Positions 8,114 through 16,149 of a DNA stretch of 30,841 nucleotides are shown piece by piece. The stretch is taken from the NCBI GenBank assembly GCA_002343445.1, contig DDSP01000081.1, positions 1 to 30,841 on the forward strand. Reading direction: 5' to 3'. How positions within the stretch are numbered: the stretch's first letter is position 1; each line of letters begins with the position of its first letter. The notes beneath the pieces were generated by a model. The model saw nothing but the letters and a program-made list of their open reading frames with translations. It was not told where the DNA came from and did not search any database. Source of the DNA: Chthonomonas sp. UBA2387. Lineage in GTDB: Bacteria > Armatimonadota > Fimbriimonadia > Fimbriimonadales > Fimbriimonadaceae. Position numbers and translations under genes: made by a program.

Positions 8114-8145
8114 ACCCCGAGGGTCGGTTTGCGTTGATCTAAGGT

Positions 8146-8937
8146 GTGATCGCCACGCTTGTCGCCGCTGTCGCCCTGGTCGCCGCCCAGCAGGACGCGC
8201 CCTGCACGTTCCGCCTGATCGCGTCGGTCGAGACGGTCAAGCCCGGGGCGTCGTTCTGGATCGCCGGCGAATACACGATGAAGCCGGAGTGGCACGTGTA
8301 CTGGCTCAATCCCGGCGATTCGGGGCTGCCGACCACGCTCGACGTGCAGTTGCCCGAAGGCTGGAAGATCGGCAAACTCCAGTGGCCCGCTCCGCACAAG
8401 TTCGATGCGGGCGGCCTGATCAACTACGGCTACGAACGCAAGGTCTTGCTGATGGCCGAAGTTCAGACTCCCGCCACCGCAAAGCCAGGTTCCTATGCGC
8501 TCGCCGCAAAGGCCTCCTGGTTGGCCTGCAAGGAGGAGTGCGTACCGGGCCAAGGGCAAGGCCGTGTGAAGGTGACGCTCGGCGATGCGGTTCGTCCCTC
8601 GGGCGATGCCGCCGCCTTCGAGGCTTTCCGCAAGGAGATCCCCACCCGTACCAAGCTGACCGGTCGAGCCATGCCGACGAACGAAGGCTACCGCCTGGAG
8701 ATCCAGCCCCTCGGCGACTCGGCCCCCGACGAGGCTTACTTCTACGCGGCCTCCGGCGAAGCGCTCTCGCACGCGGCGAAACAGGCCGTCTCGTGGAGCG
8801 CCGGGAAACTTGTTCTAGATGTCAAGCGTTCCGAGTATTCGTCCAAGACCCCGGAGGAGATCCGAGGGGTGTTGGTCGTGGTTCGGGGCAAGGAGCGCCT
8901 CGCTTACGAAGTGTCCCTCGGGGTCTTGACCCGATAG
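8146..8937 (+). CDS. DsbD N-terminal-domain-like secreted protein
   Basis: The product is 263 aa from the GTG at 8146, with a signal peptide ending near VAAQQ. The fold is the immunoglobulin-like alpha domain of DsbD: WHVYWLNPGDSGLP at 50-62 and WLACKEECVPG with C128 and C132, the conserved W-x-x-C-x-x-x-C-x-P pair that exchanges disulfides with periplasmic partners. The transmembrane and thioredoxin parts of full DsbD are absent, so this is the free-standing periplasmic domain. It sits between the Trx-haem-copper fusion and a redoxin, which suggests it passes electrons to one of them. There is almost no room for a ribosome site other than AAGG just before the start. Confidence 0.8.
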   Translation: MIATLVAAVALVAAQQDAPCTFRLIASVETVKPGASFWIAGEYTMKPEWHVYWLNPGDSGLPTTLDVQLPEGWKIGKLQWPAPHKFDAGGLINYGYERKVLLMAEVQTPATAKPGSYALAAKASWLACKEECVPGQGQGRVKVTLGDAVRPSGDAAAFEAFRKEIPTRTKLTGRAMPTNEGYRLEIQPLGDSAPDEAYFYAASGEALSHAAKQAVSWSAGKLVLDVKRSEYSSKTPEEIRGVLVVVRGKERLAYEVSLGVLTR

Positions 8938-8950
8938 GAGAAATGCAGCC

Positions 8951-9541
8951 ATGAATCTGATGCTTACATGTCTCGCCGCTCTGGCCATTGGTTCGACCGG
9001 GACCGCTCCCGTGAACTCGGCCGCACCGACGTTTACGCTCACCGACGCCAAGGGCGCCAAGGTCAGCCTCGAGGACTTCCGCGGCAAGTACGTGGTCCTC
9101 GAGTGGTGGAACTATCAGTGCCCGATCGTGGTGAAGCACTACTCCAGCCAGAACATGCAGAACCTTCAGCGCAAGCTGACGGGCGAGGGCGTGGTGTGGC
9201 TCACCATCTGCTCGTCGGCCCCCGGCAAGCAAGGCAACGTGGATGGTGCGAAGGCCTTGGAAGTCATGGCCGGACAGAAGGGCGCACCGACTTCGATCCT
9301 GCTCGACCCGACCGGCGAAGTGGGCAAGAAGTACGACGCGAAGACCACGCCGCACATGTTCCTGGTTTCCCCAAAGGGCGAACTGCTGTACGATGGCGCG
9401 ATCGACTCGATTCCGTCGTCCAATGCGGCCGACATCCCCAAGGCCGAGAACTACGTGCTGAAGGCGTTTGAAGAGGCGAAGGGCGGCAAAGCCGTTTCCA
9501 ACCCCAAAACCCGCCCCTACGGGTGCAACGTCAAGTACTGA
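8951..9541 (+). CDS. Secreted AhpC/TSA-like redoxin (thioredoxin fold)
   Basis: The 196-aa product has a signal peptide (1-23), the redoxin start APTFTLTDAKG, and a single active-site cysteine in WNYQCPIVVKHY (C57). The cis-proline region TTPHMFLVSPKGEL follows. The C-terminus, TRPYGCNVKY (C192), could supply a resolving cysteine. This architecture is common among thioredoxin-family proteins of Planctomycetes-like bacteria. AGGAG lies 11 bases before the ATG and is the clearest ribosome site of the cluster. The gene follows the DsbD-like gene by 13 bases and precedes a perfect terminator, so it is the last gene of the redox unit. Confidence 0.85.
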   Translation: MNLMLTCLAALAIGSTGTAPVNSAAPTFTLTDAKGAKVSLEDFRGKYVVLEWWNYQCPIVVKHYSSQNMQNLQRKLTGEGVVWLTICSSAPGKQGNVDGAKALEVMAGQKGAPTSILLDPTGEVGKKYDAKTTPHMFLVSPKGELLYDGAIDSIPSSNAADIPKAENYVLKAFEEAKGGKAVSNPKTRPYGCNVKY

Positions 9542-9563
9542 CGCTCGGGGTCTCCCGTTCGCG

Positions 9564-9602
9564 AGTGGCGGTCCGCAGTTTTGCGGACCGCCACTTGTTT
9601 TT
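9564..9602 (+). terminator. Intrinsic terminator of the redox cluster
   Basis: A perfect 13-bp stem (9564-9576 with 9583-9595) around a six-base loop AGTTTT is followed by TTGTTTTT. It lies 22 bases after the redoxin stop. It is a strong Rho-independent terminator for the plus strand. Confidence 0.9.
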
Positions 9603-9627
9603 GGGTTGCCAACCGTTACCGTTCCGG

Positions 9628-9733
9628 GCTCTTCTCCCTCTGGGAGAGGGTTGCCGAAGGCCGGATGAGGCCGGGTCCGTTGGCGGTTTGCGGCCCCTTC
9701 TGTCACTTCGTTTGCAGCCCAAGCCCCCTTGGG
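9628..9733. repeat. REP-like intergenic palindromes
   Basis: CTTCTCCCTCTGGGAGAGGG near 9630-9650, followed by TTGCCGAAGGCCGGATGAGG, matches the layout of the widespread REP-like intergenic elements. A second palindrome, CCCAAG (9718-9723) / CTTGGG (9728-9733), follows. I see no gene between 9542 and 9777. Confidence 0.5.
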
Positions 9734-9777
9734 AACGAATCAGAAGTCGCCGCCGTTGCTTCGTTCAGGTCGTTGCC

Positions 9778-10452
9778 ATGAAACTGCTCGAAGTGCCGTT
9801 TGGCATCCTTCGCTCGCCAGAAGACTTCTTTCGAGAAATCCAAGAGTCGCATCGGATCGGTGAGAAGATCTTGGGTTGCCTCGGTGCTTCGGTCGTGATG
9901 TTCGGCTTGTTTGGCGGCATCGTGGGTGCGTACTCCGGCTGGGAGCAATCCGCATCTTCGGCGATCAAGCTGCCGGTCTTGTTTGGAGCGACCGTCCTAA
10001 TCTGTCTTCCCACCCTGTACGTAGCCAGCCTGCTGCTAGGCGCGAAGGAACACATCGGACAGGTGCTCGCCCTGCTCAGCGGGACCTTGGCGGTGACCTC
10101 GGTCCTTCTCGTCAGCTTCGCTCCCGTCAGTGCGTTCTTCTTGATGACCAGCTCGGACTATCAGTTCTTCAAGCTGCTCAATGTGTTCATCCTCTTGGTG
10201 TCGGGCTCGATGGGCGTTCGTTTCTTTCGGCGCGCCATGCGCACACTCTGGGGCGAAGCGGCGGCGTCTCGCGAGAAGGTGCTCACGTCGTGGATCCTTC
10301 TGTATGCGTTCGTGGGCACCCAACTCGGCTGGACCATGCGCCCCTTCTTCGGAGCACCCAATGCGCCGTTCCAAGTGGTCCGCGAGTCGCAGGACAACTT
10401 CTATGTGGACATCGCGCGTTCGGTTCGGGAAGTGCTGAGCCTCGGCGACTGA
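9778..10452 (+). CDS. Multi-spanning membrane protein (Yip1-like topology)
   Basis: The 224-aa product has a short amphipathic N-terminus (LEVPFGILRSPEDFFREIQE) and about five or six membrane segments, at roughly 31-53, 64-87, 95-123, 131-150 and 168-187. They are followed by TMRPFFGAPNAPFQVVRE and a C-terminal tail. The topology and the N-terminal 'RSPEDFF' region recall Yip1-type and related permease-like families, but I cannot name a function. The ATG at 9778 follows the REP-like region. The gene converges on the glycosidase gene with only six bases between the stops. Confidence 0.75.
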   Translation: MKLLEVPFGILRSPEDFFREIQESHRIGEKILGCLGASVVMFGLFGGIVGAYSGWEQSASSAIKLPVLFGATVLICLPTLYVASLLLGAKEHIGQVLALLSGTLAVTSVLLVSFAPVSAFFLMTSSDYQFFKLLNVFILLVSGSMGVRFFRRAMRTLWGEAAASREKVLTSWILLYAFVGTQLGWTMRPFFGAPNAPFQVVRESQDNFYVDIARSVREVLSLGD

Positions 10453-10458
10453 CTGCTT

Positions 10459-12609
10459 CTAGTTCTGCCGAACCACCTCCACCCGATCGCTATCCCCGAC
10501 TGCTTGAAGCGTTTCGCCCCGACACGGGATGCCGCTGCACTCGAACGCCACCCCCATCGGCAACGGCTGCGAGTCCAGCGACCCCGGGACCAGGCCGACC
10601 ACGCGCCGCAGAATCAGGTCCGCAACCCAACTGTGCATGTAGTCGTCGTAGCCCCGATAAAGCGCCGGCACGCCTGTGACTGGGTTGAAGTGCTCGTAGC
10701 AGCACGGCCGGTTCGGGTCGGACCCGTGGAACAGGAGACGGACGGCCTTGTGGATGCCCTCGGCAGCGGGGGCGAGCCACTCGCTGCGACCCTGAGCCGC
10801 TAGACCCAGGGCGGTTTCGGCGAGCCCGTCCACCAGATGCGAGTTGGCCATCGGCCAACTGCGACCGTTCCACGGGCAGTTCAACCGCCGACCCTTCCAA
10901 GCACCGTCTTGAGCAAACGTCGAATCGCTCCGTGCGGTCGCCGGGAATCCAGCCTGTAGCCAGAACTCGTCCGGGTTCGCCAACCAACGGGCGATCAACT
11001 GCGCCGCGCGATCCGACCCGATCCGCCCTGCGCCGAGCAAGAGCGGGTAGAGGCCCGTCCCCGGGCGAGCGGGCGACTTGGCGCCATTCGGAAGCCGGTC
11101 GCAGAAGAACGACGCCCCGTCGTCCCAGCACTCCCCGATCGCTCGAAACGCGTCGGCGGCCCGGTCGTCGCCGAGAGCGTCGAAGAGCAAAGCCGCGTAC
11201 ACCGTCGCATCCACGCCGCCGACGCGGAACGACGCCCACTCGTCCGCCGCATCCGAGACGAACTGGTACCGCGACATATACTCCTGCCCCGTTTCGTTCT
11301 GGTCGAACACGCACGTCATGCCGGTCGAAGGTTCGTGGCGCGCACTCCAGAGGTAGTCGGCGTACCGGCGCAGCATCTCGCGATGGTGGGGCTGCACCGA
11401 TCCGGGATGGATGGCCTCGAGTTGCCGCACCGGAGTTGCGAAGTCGGCGTGATAAAAGTCCCGCGCCGGACGGCCCGAATAGATGTGGCCGGGCAGGCTG
11501 CCGTCGGGCCGCTGGTTGGCAGCCATGTTGTCGAGGATGCCGATGGCGAGATCGGGGTCGCGCATCCACGACGTCTCGCGGAGCATGGCTTGCCCCGAGT
11601 AGGTGATGCAGTTGCGGAAGAACCCGATCCCCTCGGCGACGAACGGCCTGCCCAGCCTCGGAAGCCCCGGAACCGAAACCGTGTTGAGCTTGATGCCGTA
11701 CCAGCGGTAGCGGTAAGCGGCCTCCAGATAGGGGTCGTCGCACCGGAAGTCGGGCACCCCTTGGAAGTGGCGCAGCCAATCGAGGCGCGTCTCCCGGAGC
11801 GATTCCGGTCGAAGGCCGGCTGCCAGAGCGGCCCGCGCATCGTCGGCGCTGAGACCGACGCCCGCCGCCAAGCGCACGGTATCGCCCGCGCGAACGGTAT
11901 AGCTCTGGACGAGGTGCAACAACCCTTCCCCCTCGGTGCGGACGCATGGAACCAAGGCTCCGTCGTACAGGTCGGGCAGCACGCTGGTCCGCCAGAGCGG
12001 CGAGTCGTCGTGTCGCTGAGCGATCTGCACCAGGTATCCGTCTCGCTCCACCGAAGCGCCGAGCGCCACGAACACGGGAACCGAAGGCCCCATGTCGGCC
12101 GTCCCGGTCAGGGCTTCGCGTTCGACGGCGGTGCGGTCGGGTTCGAGTTCGGTCGGCCAACGCGTGTCCAATCGGTAGATCAGGCAACCCTCGTCGGAGG
12201 CGACCAGCGTAGCCGACCGCCACGGCGCGCCATAGCCCGCCGCGTTGACCTCGGGCAGCGACCACTGAAGCAACTGCAACTCGCCCTCGCCACGCCAATC
12301 CAACTCGGTGACGAACGCGTTGTCGGGATGCACGAAACGGCGCTGCTCGAACTCCATCTCGCCCGCCCGGCCACGGGTGACCAGGCGATCCGGACGCCAA
12401 TCCAATTCACGCTCGTGCTCGATGGGTGCCTCGCGACCCCCCTGGGCGGCCAACACGCAGAACAACCTGTCGAGCCGCACGTCGGCGAACCAACACTCGT
12501 CCCAGAACCCGAGGGTGTCCAACCAACGGGGGAACGGGGGTGCGAAGAGGCAACCTCGCCCATTGCCCAGAAACCATTTGTCGGTGCGCGAGAGCGATTC
12601 GAGGATCAT
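10459..12609 (-). CDS. GH63/GH37-like (alpha/alpha)6-barrel glycosidase
   Basis: The 716-aa product has no signal peptide, so it is probably cytoplasmic. The N-terminal ~270 residues form a beta-sandwich-like region. The C-terminal part has six-hairpin features: TSWMRDPDLAIGILDNMAANQRPDGSLP, then WNGRSWPMANSHLV (starting at residue 580), and YEHFNPVTG (E639). Those last two motifs resemble the catalytic-base region of GH63 and GH37 enzymes (mannosylglycerate hydrolase, trehalase and amylo-alpha-1,6-glucosidase types). Substrate cannot be told from sequence. GGAG lies about nine bases before the ATG at 12609. It is divergent from the S41 peptidase gene, with 63 bases between them. Confidence 0.8.
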   Translation of the reverse strand: MILESLSRTDKWFLGNGRGCLFAPPFPRWLDTLGFWDECWFADVRLDRLFCVLAAQGGREAPIEHERELDWRPDRLVTRGRAGEMEFEQRRFVHPDNAFVTELDWRGEGELQLLQWSLPEVNAAGYGAPWRSATLVASDEGCLIYRLDTRWPTELEPDRTAVEREALTGTADMGPSVPVFVALGASVERDGYLVQIAQRHDDSPLWRTSVLPDLYDGALVPCVRTEGEGLLHLVQSYTVRAGDTVRLAAGVGLSADDARAALAAGLRPESLRETRLDWLRHFQGVPDFRCDDPYLEAAYRYRWYGIKLNTVSVPGLPRLGRPFVAEGIGFFRNCITYSGQAMLRETSWMRDPDLAIGILDNMAANQRPDGSLPGHIYSGRPARDFYHADFATPVRQLEAIHPGSVQPHHREMLRRYADYLWSARHEPSTGMTCVFDQNETGQEYMSRYQFVSDAADEWASFRVGGVDATVYAALLFDALGDDRAADAFRAIGECWDDGASFFCDRLPNGAKSPARPGTGLYPLLLGAGRIGSDRAAQLIARWLANPDEFWLQAGFPATARSDSTFAQDGAWKGRRLNCPWNGRSWPMANSHLVDGLAETALGLAAQGRSEWLAPAAEGIHKAVRLLFHGSDPNRPCCYEHFNPVTGVPALYRGYDDYMHSWVADLILRRVVGLVPGSLDSQPLPMGVAFECSGIPCRGETLQAVGDSDRVEVVRQN

Positions 12610-12672
12610 GTTTGCGGCTCCATGAGGCGATAATGAACTAAACGGCCTCGCCGTTCGTATCAGGTCTTACCC

Positions 12673-13926
12673 ATGGTTTCGTTCCGCCGACTCCTTCGCC
12701 CCGCCCTTGTGCCCGGACTGTTGCTGGCACTGGCCTCGATCGCGCCCGCCCAAGAACTCACGCCCGAGATCAAGGGCGCCGTCATGGCCCGCATGGGCAA
12801 GATCGTCACCGAACGCGCGTTCGCCAGCGGCGCGGATTTCAGCAAGTGGCCCGAGTTCGTCAAGGAGTACCAGAGCGAAATCGACAAGGCGGCGACCAAC
12901 GATGAGTTCGCGCAAGCGATCAACGCCGCGCTCCGCAAGTTCGGCTTCAGCCACATCATGCTCCACACGCCACAACAGGCGCGGGCCCGCGTGGACCGCA
13001 AGCAAGTGGGCATCGGCGTACGCATCTTCCCCCACGAAGACGGCTTGCTGGTCGTGGACGTGATCGAAGGCGGCCCGGCCAAGGCGGCCGGCATCGCGCC
13101 CCAAGACATCCTCATCGAAGCCAACGGGAAGAAGATCGAGGACACCACGCAAGTGGCGGGCGACGAAGGCACCGAGGTCGAGATCAAGGTCAAGCGCCCG
13201 GATGGCTCGTTCAAGGTGTTCAACATCGTCCGCAAGGCGTTCTCGACCGTCGTGCCGGAGACCGTCGAGTTTCCCAAGGCCGACACAGCGGTGCTCAAGG
13301 TGCCCACGTTCGACTTGGGCTACAACGCCAAGCGCGTGACCGAGTTGTTCCAGCAGATCGAAGAGAAGCAGCCCAAGAACCTGGTGCTCGACCTGCGGTC
13401 GAACGGCGGCGGCGCCGTGATGAACATGCTCCACCTGCTGAACAAGGTGCTCCCGCCCGACACCGAGATCGGCGCGTTCGTTTCAAAGGACCAGGTCGAG
13501 GCGTTTGTCGAGGAAACCAAGGGCGACCCGAAAGACGTGGTGGCTGTGGCCAAGTGGGTCCCCGCCAAGGTCAAGACCTGGGATACCGGTCAGTTCTTCT
13601 TCAAGGGCCACATCGCCGTGTTGGTGAATGGGGCCAGCGGCAGCGCCTCGGAAATCGTGGCGGCGGCGCTCAAGGAGAAGGCCGGATCGCCCGTCATCGG
13701 TTCTCGCTCGGCCGGCGCGGTGCTCGCGTCGCTGATCATGCCCATCGCCCACGGCTGGCATCTGCAGTTTCCCGTGACCGACTACGTGACGATCGGCGGG
13801 CTGCGCATCGAGGGCAACGGCGTGAGGGTCGACCACGAGGCGCCGATGCCGCGCCCGTTCGAAAAGGACTTGGGCTTGGAAAAGGCGTTTGAGGTGTTGA
13901 CGACTCTGGCTCGCCGGGACGGCTAG
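12673..13926 (+). CDS. Secreted PDZ-S41 peptidase (tail-specific/tricorn-like)
   Basis: The 417-aa product has a signal peptide (1-27, cleaved near APAQ), a PDZ domain (about 110-190, with GIGVRIFPHEDGLLVVDV and GGPAKAAGI) and an S41 domain. The nucleophile lies in NGASGSASEIV (S324 region). RSNGGG at 242-247 is the usual oxyanion-side loop. At the position where C-terminal processing proteases carry the catalytic lysine (GKG) this protein reads GSRSAGAV, so that lysine is missing. SH at 93-94 (FGFSHIML) instead fits the histidine of Ser-His-Glu members. It probably degrades or trims periplasmic proteins. Confidence 0.85.
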   Translation: MVSFRRLLRPALVPGLLLALASIAPAQELTPEIKGAVMARMGKIVTERAFASGADFSKWPEFVKEYQSEIDKAATNDEFAQAINAALRKFGFSHIMLHTPQQARARVDRKQVGIGVRIFPHEDGLLVVDVIEGGPAKAAGIAPQDILIEANGKKIEDTTQVAGDEGTEVEIKVKRPDGSFKVFNIVRKAFSTVVPETVEFPKADTAVLKVPTFDLGYNAKRVTELFQQIEEKQPKNLVLDLRSNGGGAVMNMLHLLNKVLPPDTEIGAFVSKDQVEAFVEETKGDPKDVVAVAKWVPAKVKTWDTGQFFFKGHIAVLVNGASGSASEIVAAALKEKAGSPVIGSRSAGAVLASLIMPIAHGWHLQFPVTDYVTIGGLRIEGNGVRVDHEAPMPRPFEKDLGLEKAFEVLTTLARRDG

Positions 13927-13984
13927 ACCCGTGTCCCTTGGGGAGCGAGGCTTGCCGAGCGAAACCCAAACCCCGGGCCAGGAT

Positions 13985-15250
13985 TCACGCCCTTTCGATC
14001 AGAGCGGCAACGGCCTCGGCGTAACGGTTGCCCGCGCCCAGGTTCGCGCGAACCAAGGCCCGGGCCGCCTCCCCCATGGCCCCTCGCAGTTCGGGGTCAC
14101 CGCGCACCGCTGACAACCGATCGGCCAGCGCCTCGGCATCCGCGCAGGAAGCCGAGGCACCCGCCTCCAGCGATGCCGCCGCGATGTCTCGGAAGTTGTG
14201 CATGTGCGGGCCGTGCAGCACGGGCTTGCCCAGGGCCAGTGGTTGCAGGATGTTCTGACCCCCGAGCCGGTCGAATCCGCCGCCCACGACCACGGCATCC
14301 GCAGCCGAATAGACGCCGCCGAGTTCACCGTAGGTGTCCAGAACCAAGTAGGGCGCCACGCTCCCCGAGGTTCTCAAGGCGGCCGAACCGAACCGCGCCG
14401 ACGCCTTGGCCAATACGTCAGGCGCACGCTCCAAGTGCCGAGGGGCATGCACCACGCGCACCTCGCCAGAACGAATCGCGTCACCGAACGCCCGGTCGAG
14501 CGCGGCGACCACCAGGTCCTCTTCCATCTCGCTGCGTGTGGAACCCACCACCACCACGAACGCCTCGCCTAGACCCAGTTCGGCCCGCCACCGAGGTCCC
14601 TCGTCGGCGATTTGGGCGGCCTCGTCGAACTTGGTGTTGCCCACCACGCGTACCTCGCCAGCCCCGAGGGCGCGGATGCGCTCGGCGTCGCCCTCGGTCT
14701 GCATCAGAGCGGCATCCACCTGGCGCAGCATCCAGCGATAGAGCGGCGACACCCATCGCGAACGTCGGAAACTGCGGTCGCTGATCCGCCCATTGACGAG
14801 AACCGTCTTGGCGTCGAACGCCTTGGCCGCCCACAGGAAGTTGGGCCAAAGTTCGGTCTCCATGATCGCGACCACCTCGGGCCGGACGCGCGTCATCGCC
14901 GCCATTTGGAACCGCACCACGTCCACGGGGAAGTAGACGAGGTGCTTGACGTAAGGCATCGCCTTGTCCCTTGCGGTCGCGTGCCCCGAACTGGTCGTCA
15001 CGCTCAGGACGATGTCGTGGGAGGGCAATCGTTCGCGCAGCGCCTTGAGGAACGGCAGCGCGGCCATCACCTCGCCCACCGAGACGGCATGAACCCAAAT
15101 GCGGCGGCTGTCCTTGGTGGCTCGAAACGGGAAGTCGCCCGCCCGCTCGGCCCAGTTGGGCTTCTCGGCGCGTCGGCTGCTGCGCCAGAACATCACCGGC
15201 GCCCAGAGCGGCGCCAGCAGCGAGAGGACGAGGTTGTAGAGGAGAAACAC
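13985..15250 (-). CDS. waaA: 3-deoxy-D-manno-octulosonic acid transferase (Kdo transferase)
   Basis: The 421-aa product transfers Kdo from CMP-Kdo to lipid A at the cytoplasmic face of the inner membrane. It has an N-terminal membrane anchor (LLYNLVLSLLAPLWAPV). The motif IWVHAVSVGEV carries the catalytic glutamate. The acceptor-side segment PEVVAIMETELWPNFLW and NGRISDRSFRR are hallmarks of the family. The donor domain contains VVVGSTRSEMEED, VHAPRHLERA and VVGGGFDRLGGQNILQPLALGKP. The start is GTG at 15250, one base after the purC stop, so the two genes are co-transcribed. Its presence indicates an LPS-bearing outer membrane. Confidence 0.95.
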   Translation of the reverse strand: MFLLYNLVLSLLAPLWAPVMFWRSSRRAEKPNWAERAGDFPFRATKDSRRIWVHAVSVGEVMAALPFLKALRERLPSHDIVLSVTTSSGHATARDKAMPYVKHLVYFPVDVVRFQMAAMTRVRPEVVAIMETELWPNFLWAAKAFDAKTVLVNGRISDRSFRRSRWVSPLYRWMLRQVDAALMQTEGDAERIRALGAGEVRVVGNTKFDEAAQIADEGPRWRAELGLGEAFVVVVGSTRSEMEEDLVVAALDRAFGDAIRSGEVRVVHAPRHLERAPDVLAKASARFGSAALRTSGSVAPYLVLDTYGELGGVYSAADAVVVGGGFDRLGGQNILQPLALGKPVLHGPHMHNFRDIAAASLEAGASASCADAEALADRLSAVRGDPELRGAMGEAARALVRANLGAGNRYAEAVAALIERA

Positions 15251-15251
15251 G

Positions 15252-16139
15252 CTATCGGAGGGTTCGCCCGGTCAGGCGCTGGAACGCCTCCAGGTACTTG
15301 CTGCGGGTCTGCTCGACGATGGTCTCCGGCAACTCGGGTCCGGGCGGCATCTTGTCCCAGTCGAGCGTCTCCAAGTAGTCGCGGACGAACTGCTTGTCGT
15401 AGCTGGGCGGCGAGCCGCCGGGCCGATACTGCGAGGCCTCCCAGAAGCGCGAACTGTCGGGCGTCAACGCCTCGTCGATCCAGATCAGGCCGTCGTCGGT
15501 CAGACCGAACTCGAACTTCGTGTCGGCGAGGATGATGCCCCGGTTCTCGGCGTGCGCCGCTGCGCGGGAGTAGATCTCCAGCGTCCAGTCGCGCACCTGC
15601 TCGGCCACTTCCTGTCCGACGCGATCGGCGGCCTCGGCAAACGAAATGTTCTGGTCGTGTCCGGATTCGGCCTTGGTGGCGGGTGTGAAGATGGGCTCAG
15701 CAAGCTTCTGCGCTTCAACGAGTCCCTCGGGCAACCCCAACCCGTACGTGTCGCCGCCCGCCTTGTAGTCCTTGTAGAGCGAGCCGAGGATGTAGCCGCG
15801 AGCGACGCACTCGATGGTCAGCGGCATGGCCTTCTTGGCCAGCGTGCAGCGTCCGTCGAGGTCGGGGTGCCACACGCCGAGGTGACGCTCGATTTCGGCA
15901 TCGTCGGTCGAGACCACGTGGTTCGGGCAAATCCGTTCGTATTTGTCGAACCAGAACGCGCTCATCTGGTTGAGGACGCGCCCCTTGTCCGGGATACCGT
16001 TAGCCATCACGACGTCGAACGCGCTGATCCGGTCGGTGGCCACGACGAGGACGAGCGGCCCCAGATCGTACACCTCGCGCACCTTGCCGCGTCTGGGTGA
16101 AGGCAATCCGGGAAGATGCGTCGAGAGCAGGGCGTCCAT
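15252..16139 (-). CDS. purC: Phosphoribosylaminoimidazole-succinocarboxamide synthase
   Basis: The 295-aa product ligates aspartate to CAIR with ATP, a late step of purine biosynthesis. The signature region GKVREVYDLG lies near residue 18, followed by VVATDRISAFDVVM. IECVARGYILGS, DTKFEFG and DEALTPDSSRFW are all conserved ATP- and substrate-binding segments. The length matches the roughly 300-residue form rather than the short 240-residue bacterial form. The ATG at 16139 is chosen because the 38 codons upstream overlap the MFS gene end and carry no conserved sequence. It precedes waaA in the same unit. Confidence 0.95.
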   Translation of the reverse strand: MDALLSTHLPGLPSPRRGKVREVYDLGPLVLVVATDRISAFDVVMANGIPDKGRVLNQMSAFWFDKYERICPNHVVSTDDAEIERHLGVWHPDLDGRCTLAKKAMPLTIECVARGYILGSLYKDYKAGGDTYGLGLPEGLVEAQKLAEPIFTPATKAESGHDQNISFAEAADRVGQEVAEQVRDWTLEIYSRAAAHAENRGIILADTKFEFGLTDDGLIWIDEALTPDSSRFWEASQYRPGGSPPSYDKQFVRDYLETLDWDKMPPGPELPETIVEQTRSKYLEAFQRLTGRTLR

Positions 16140-16149
16140 CCTGATCGGA

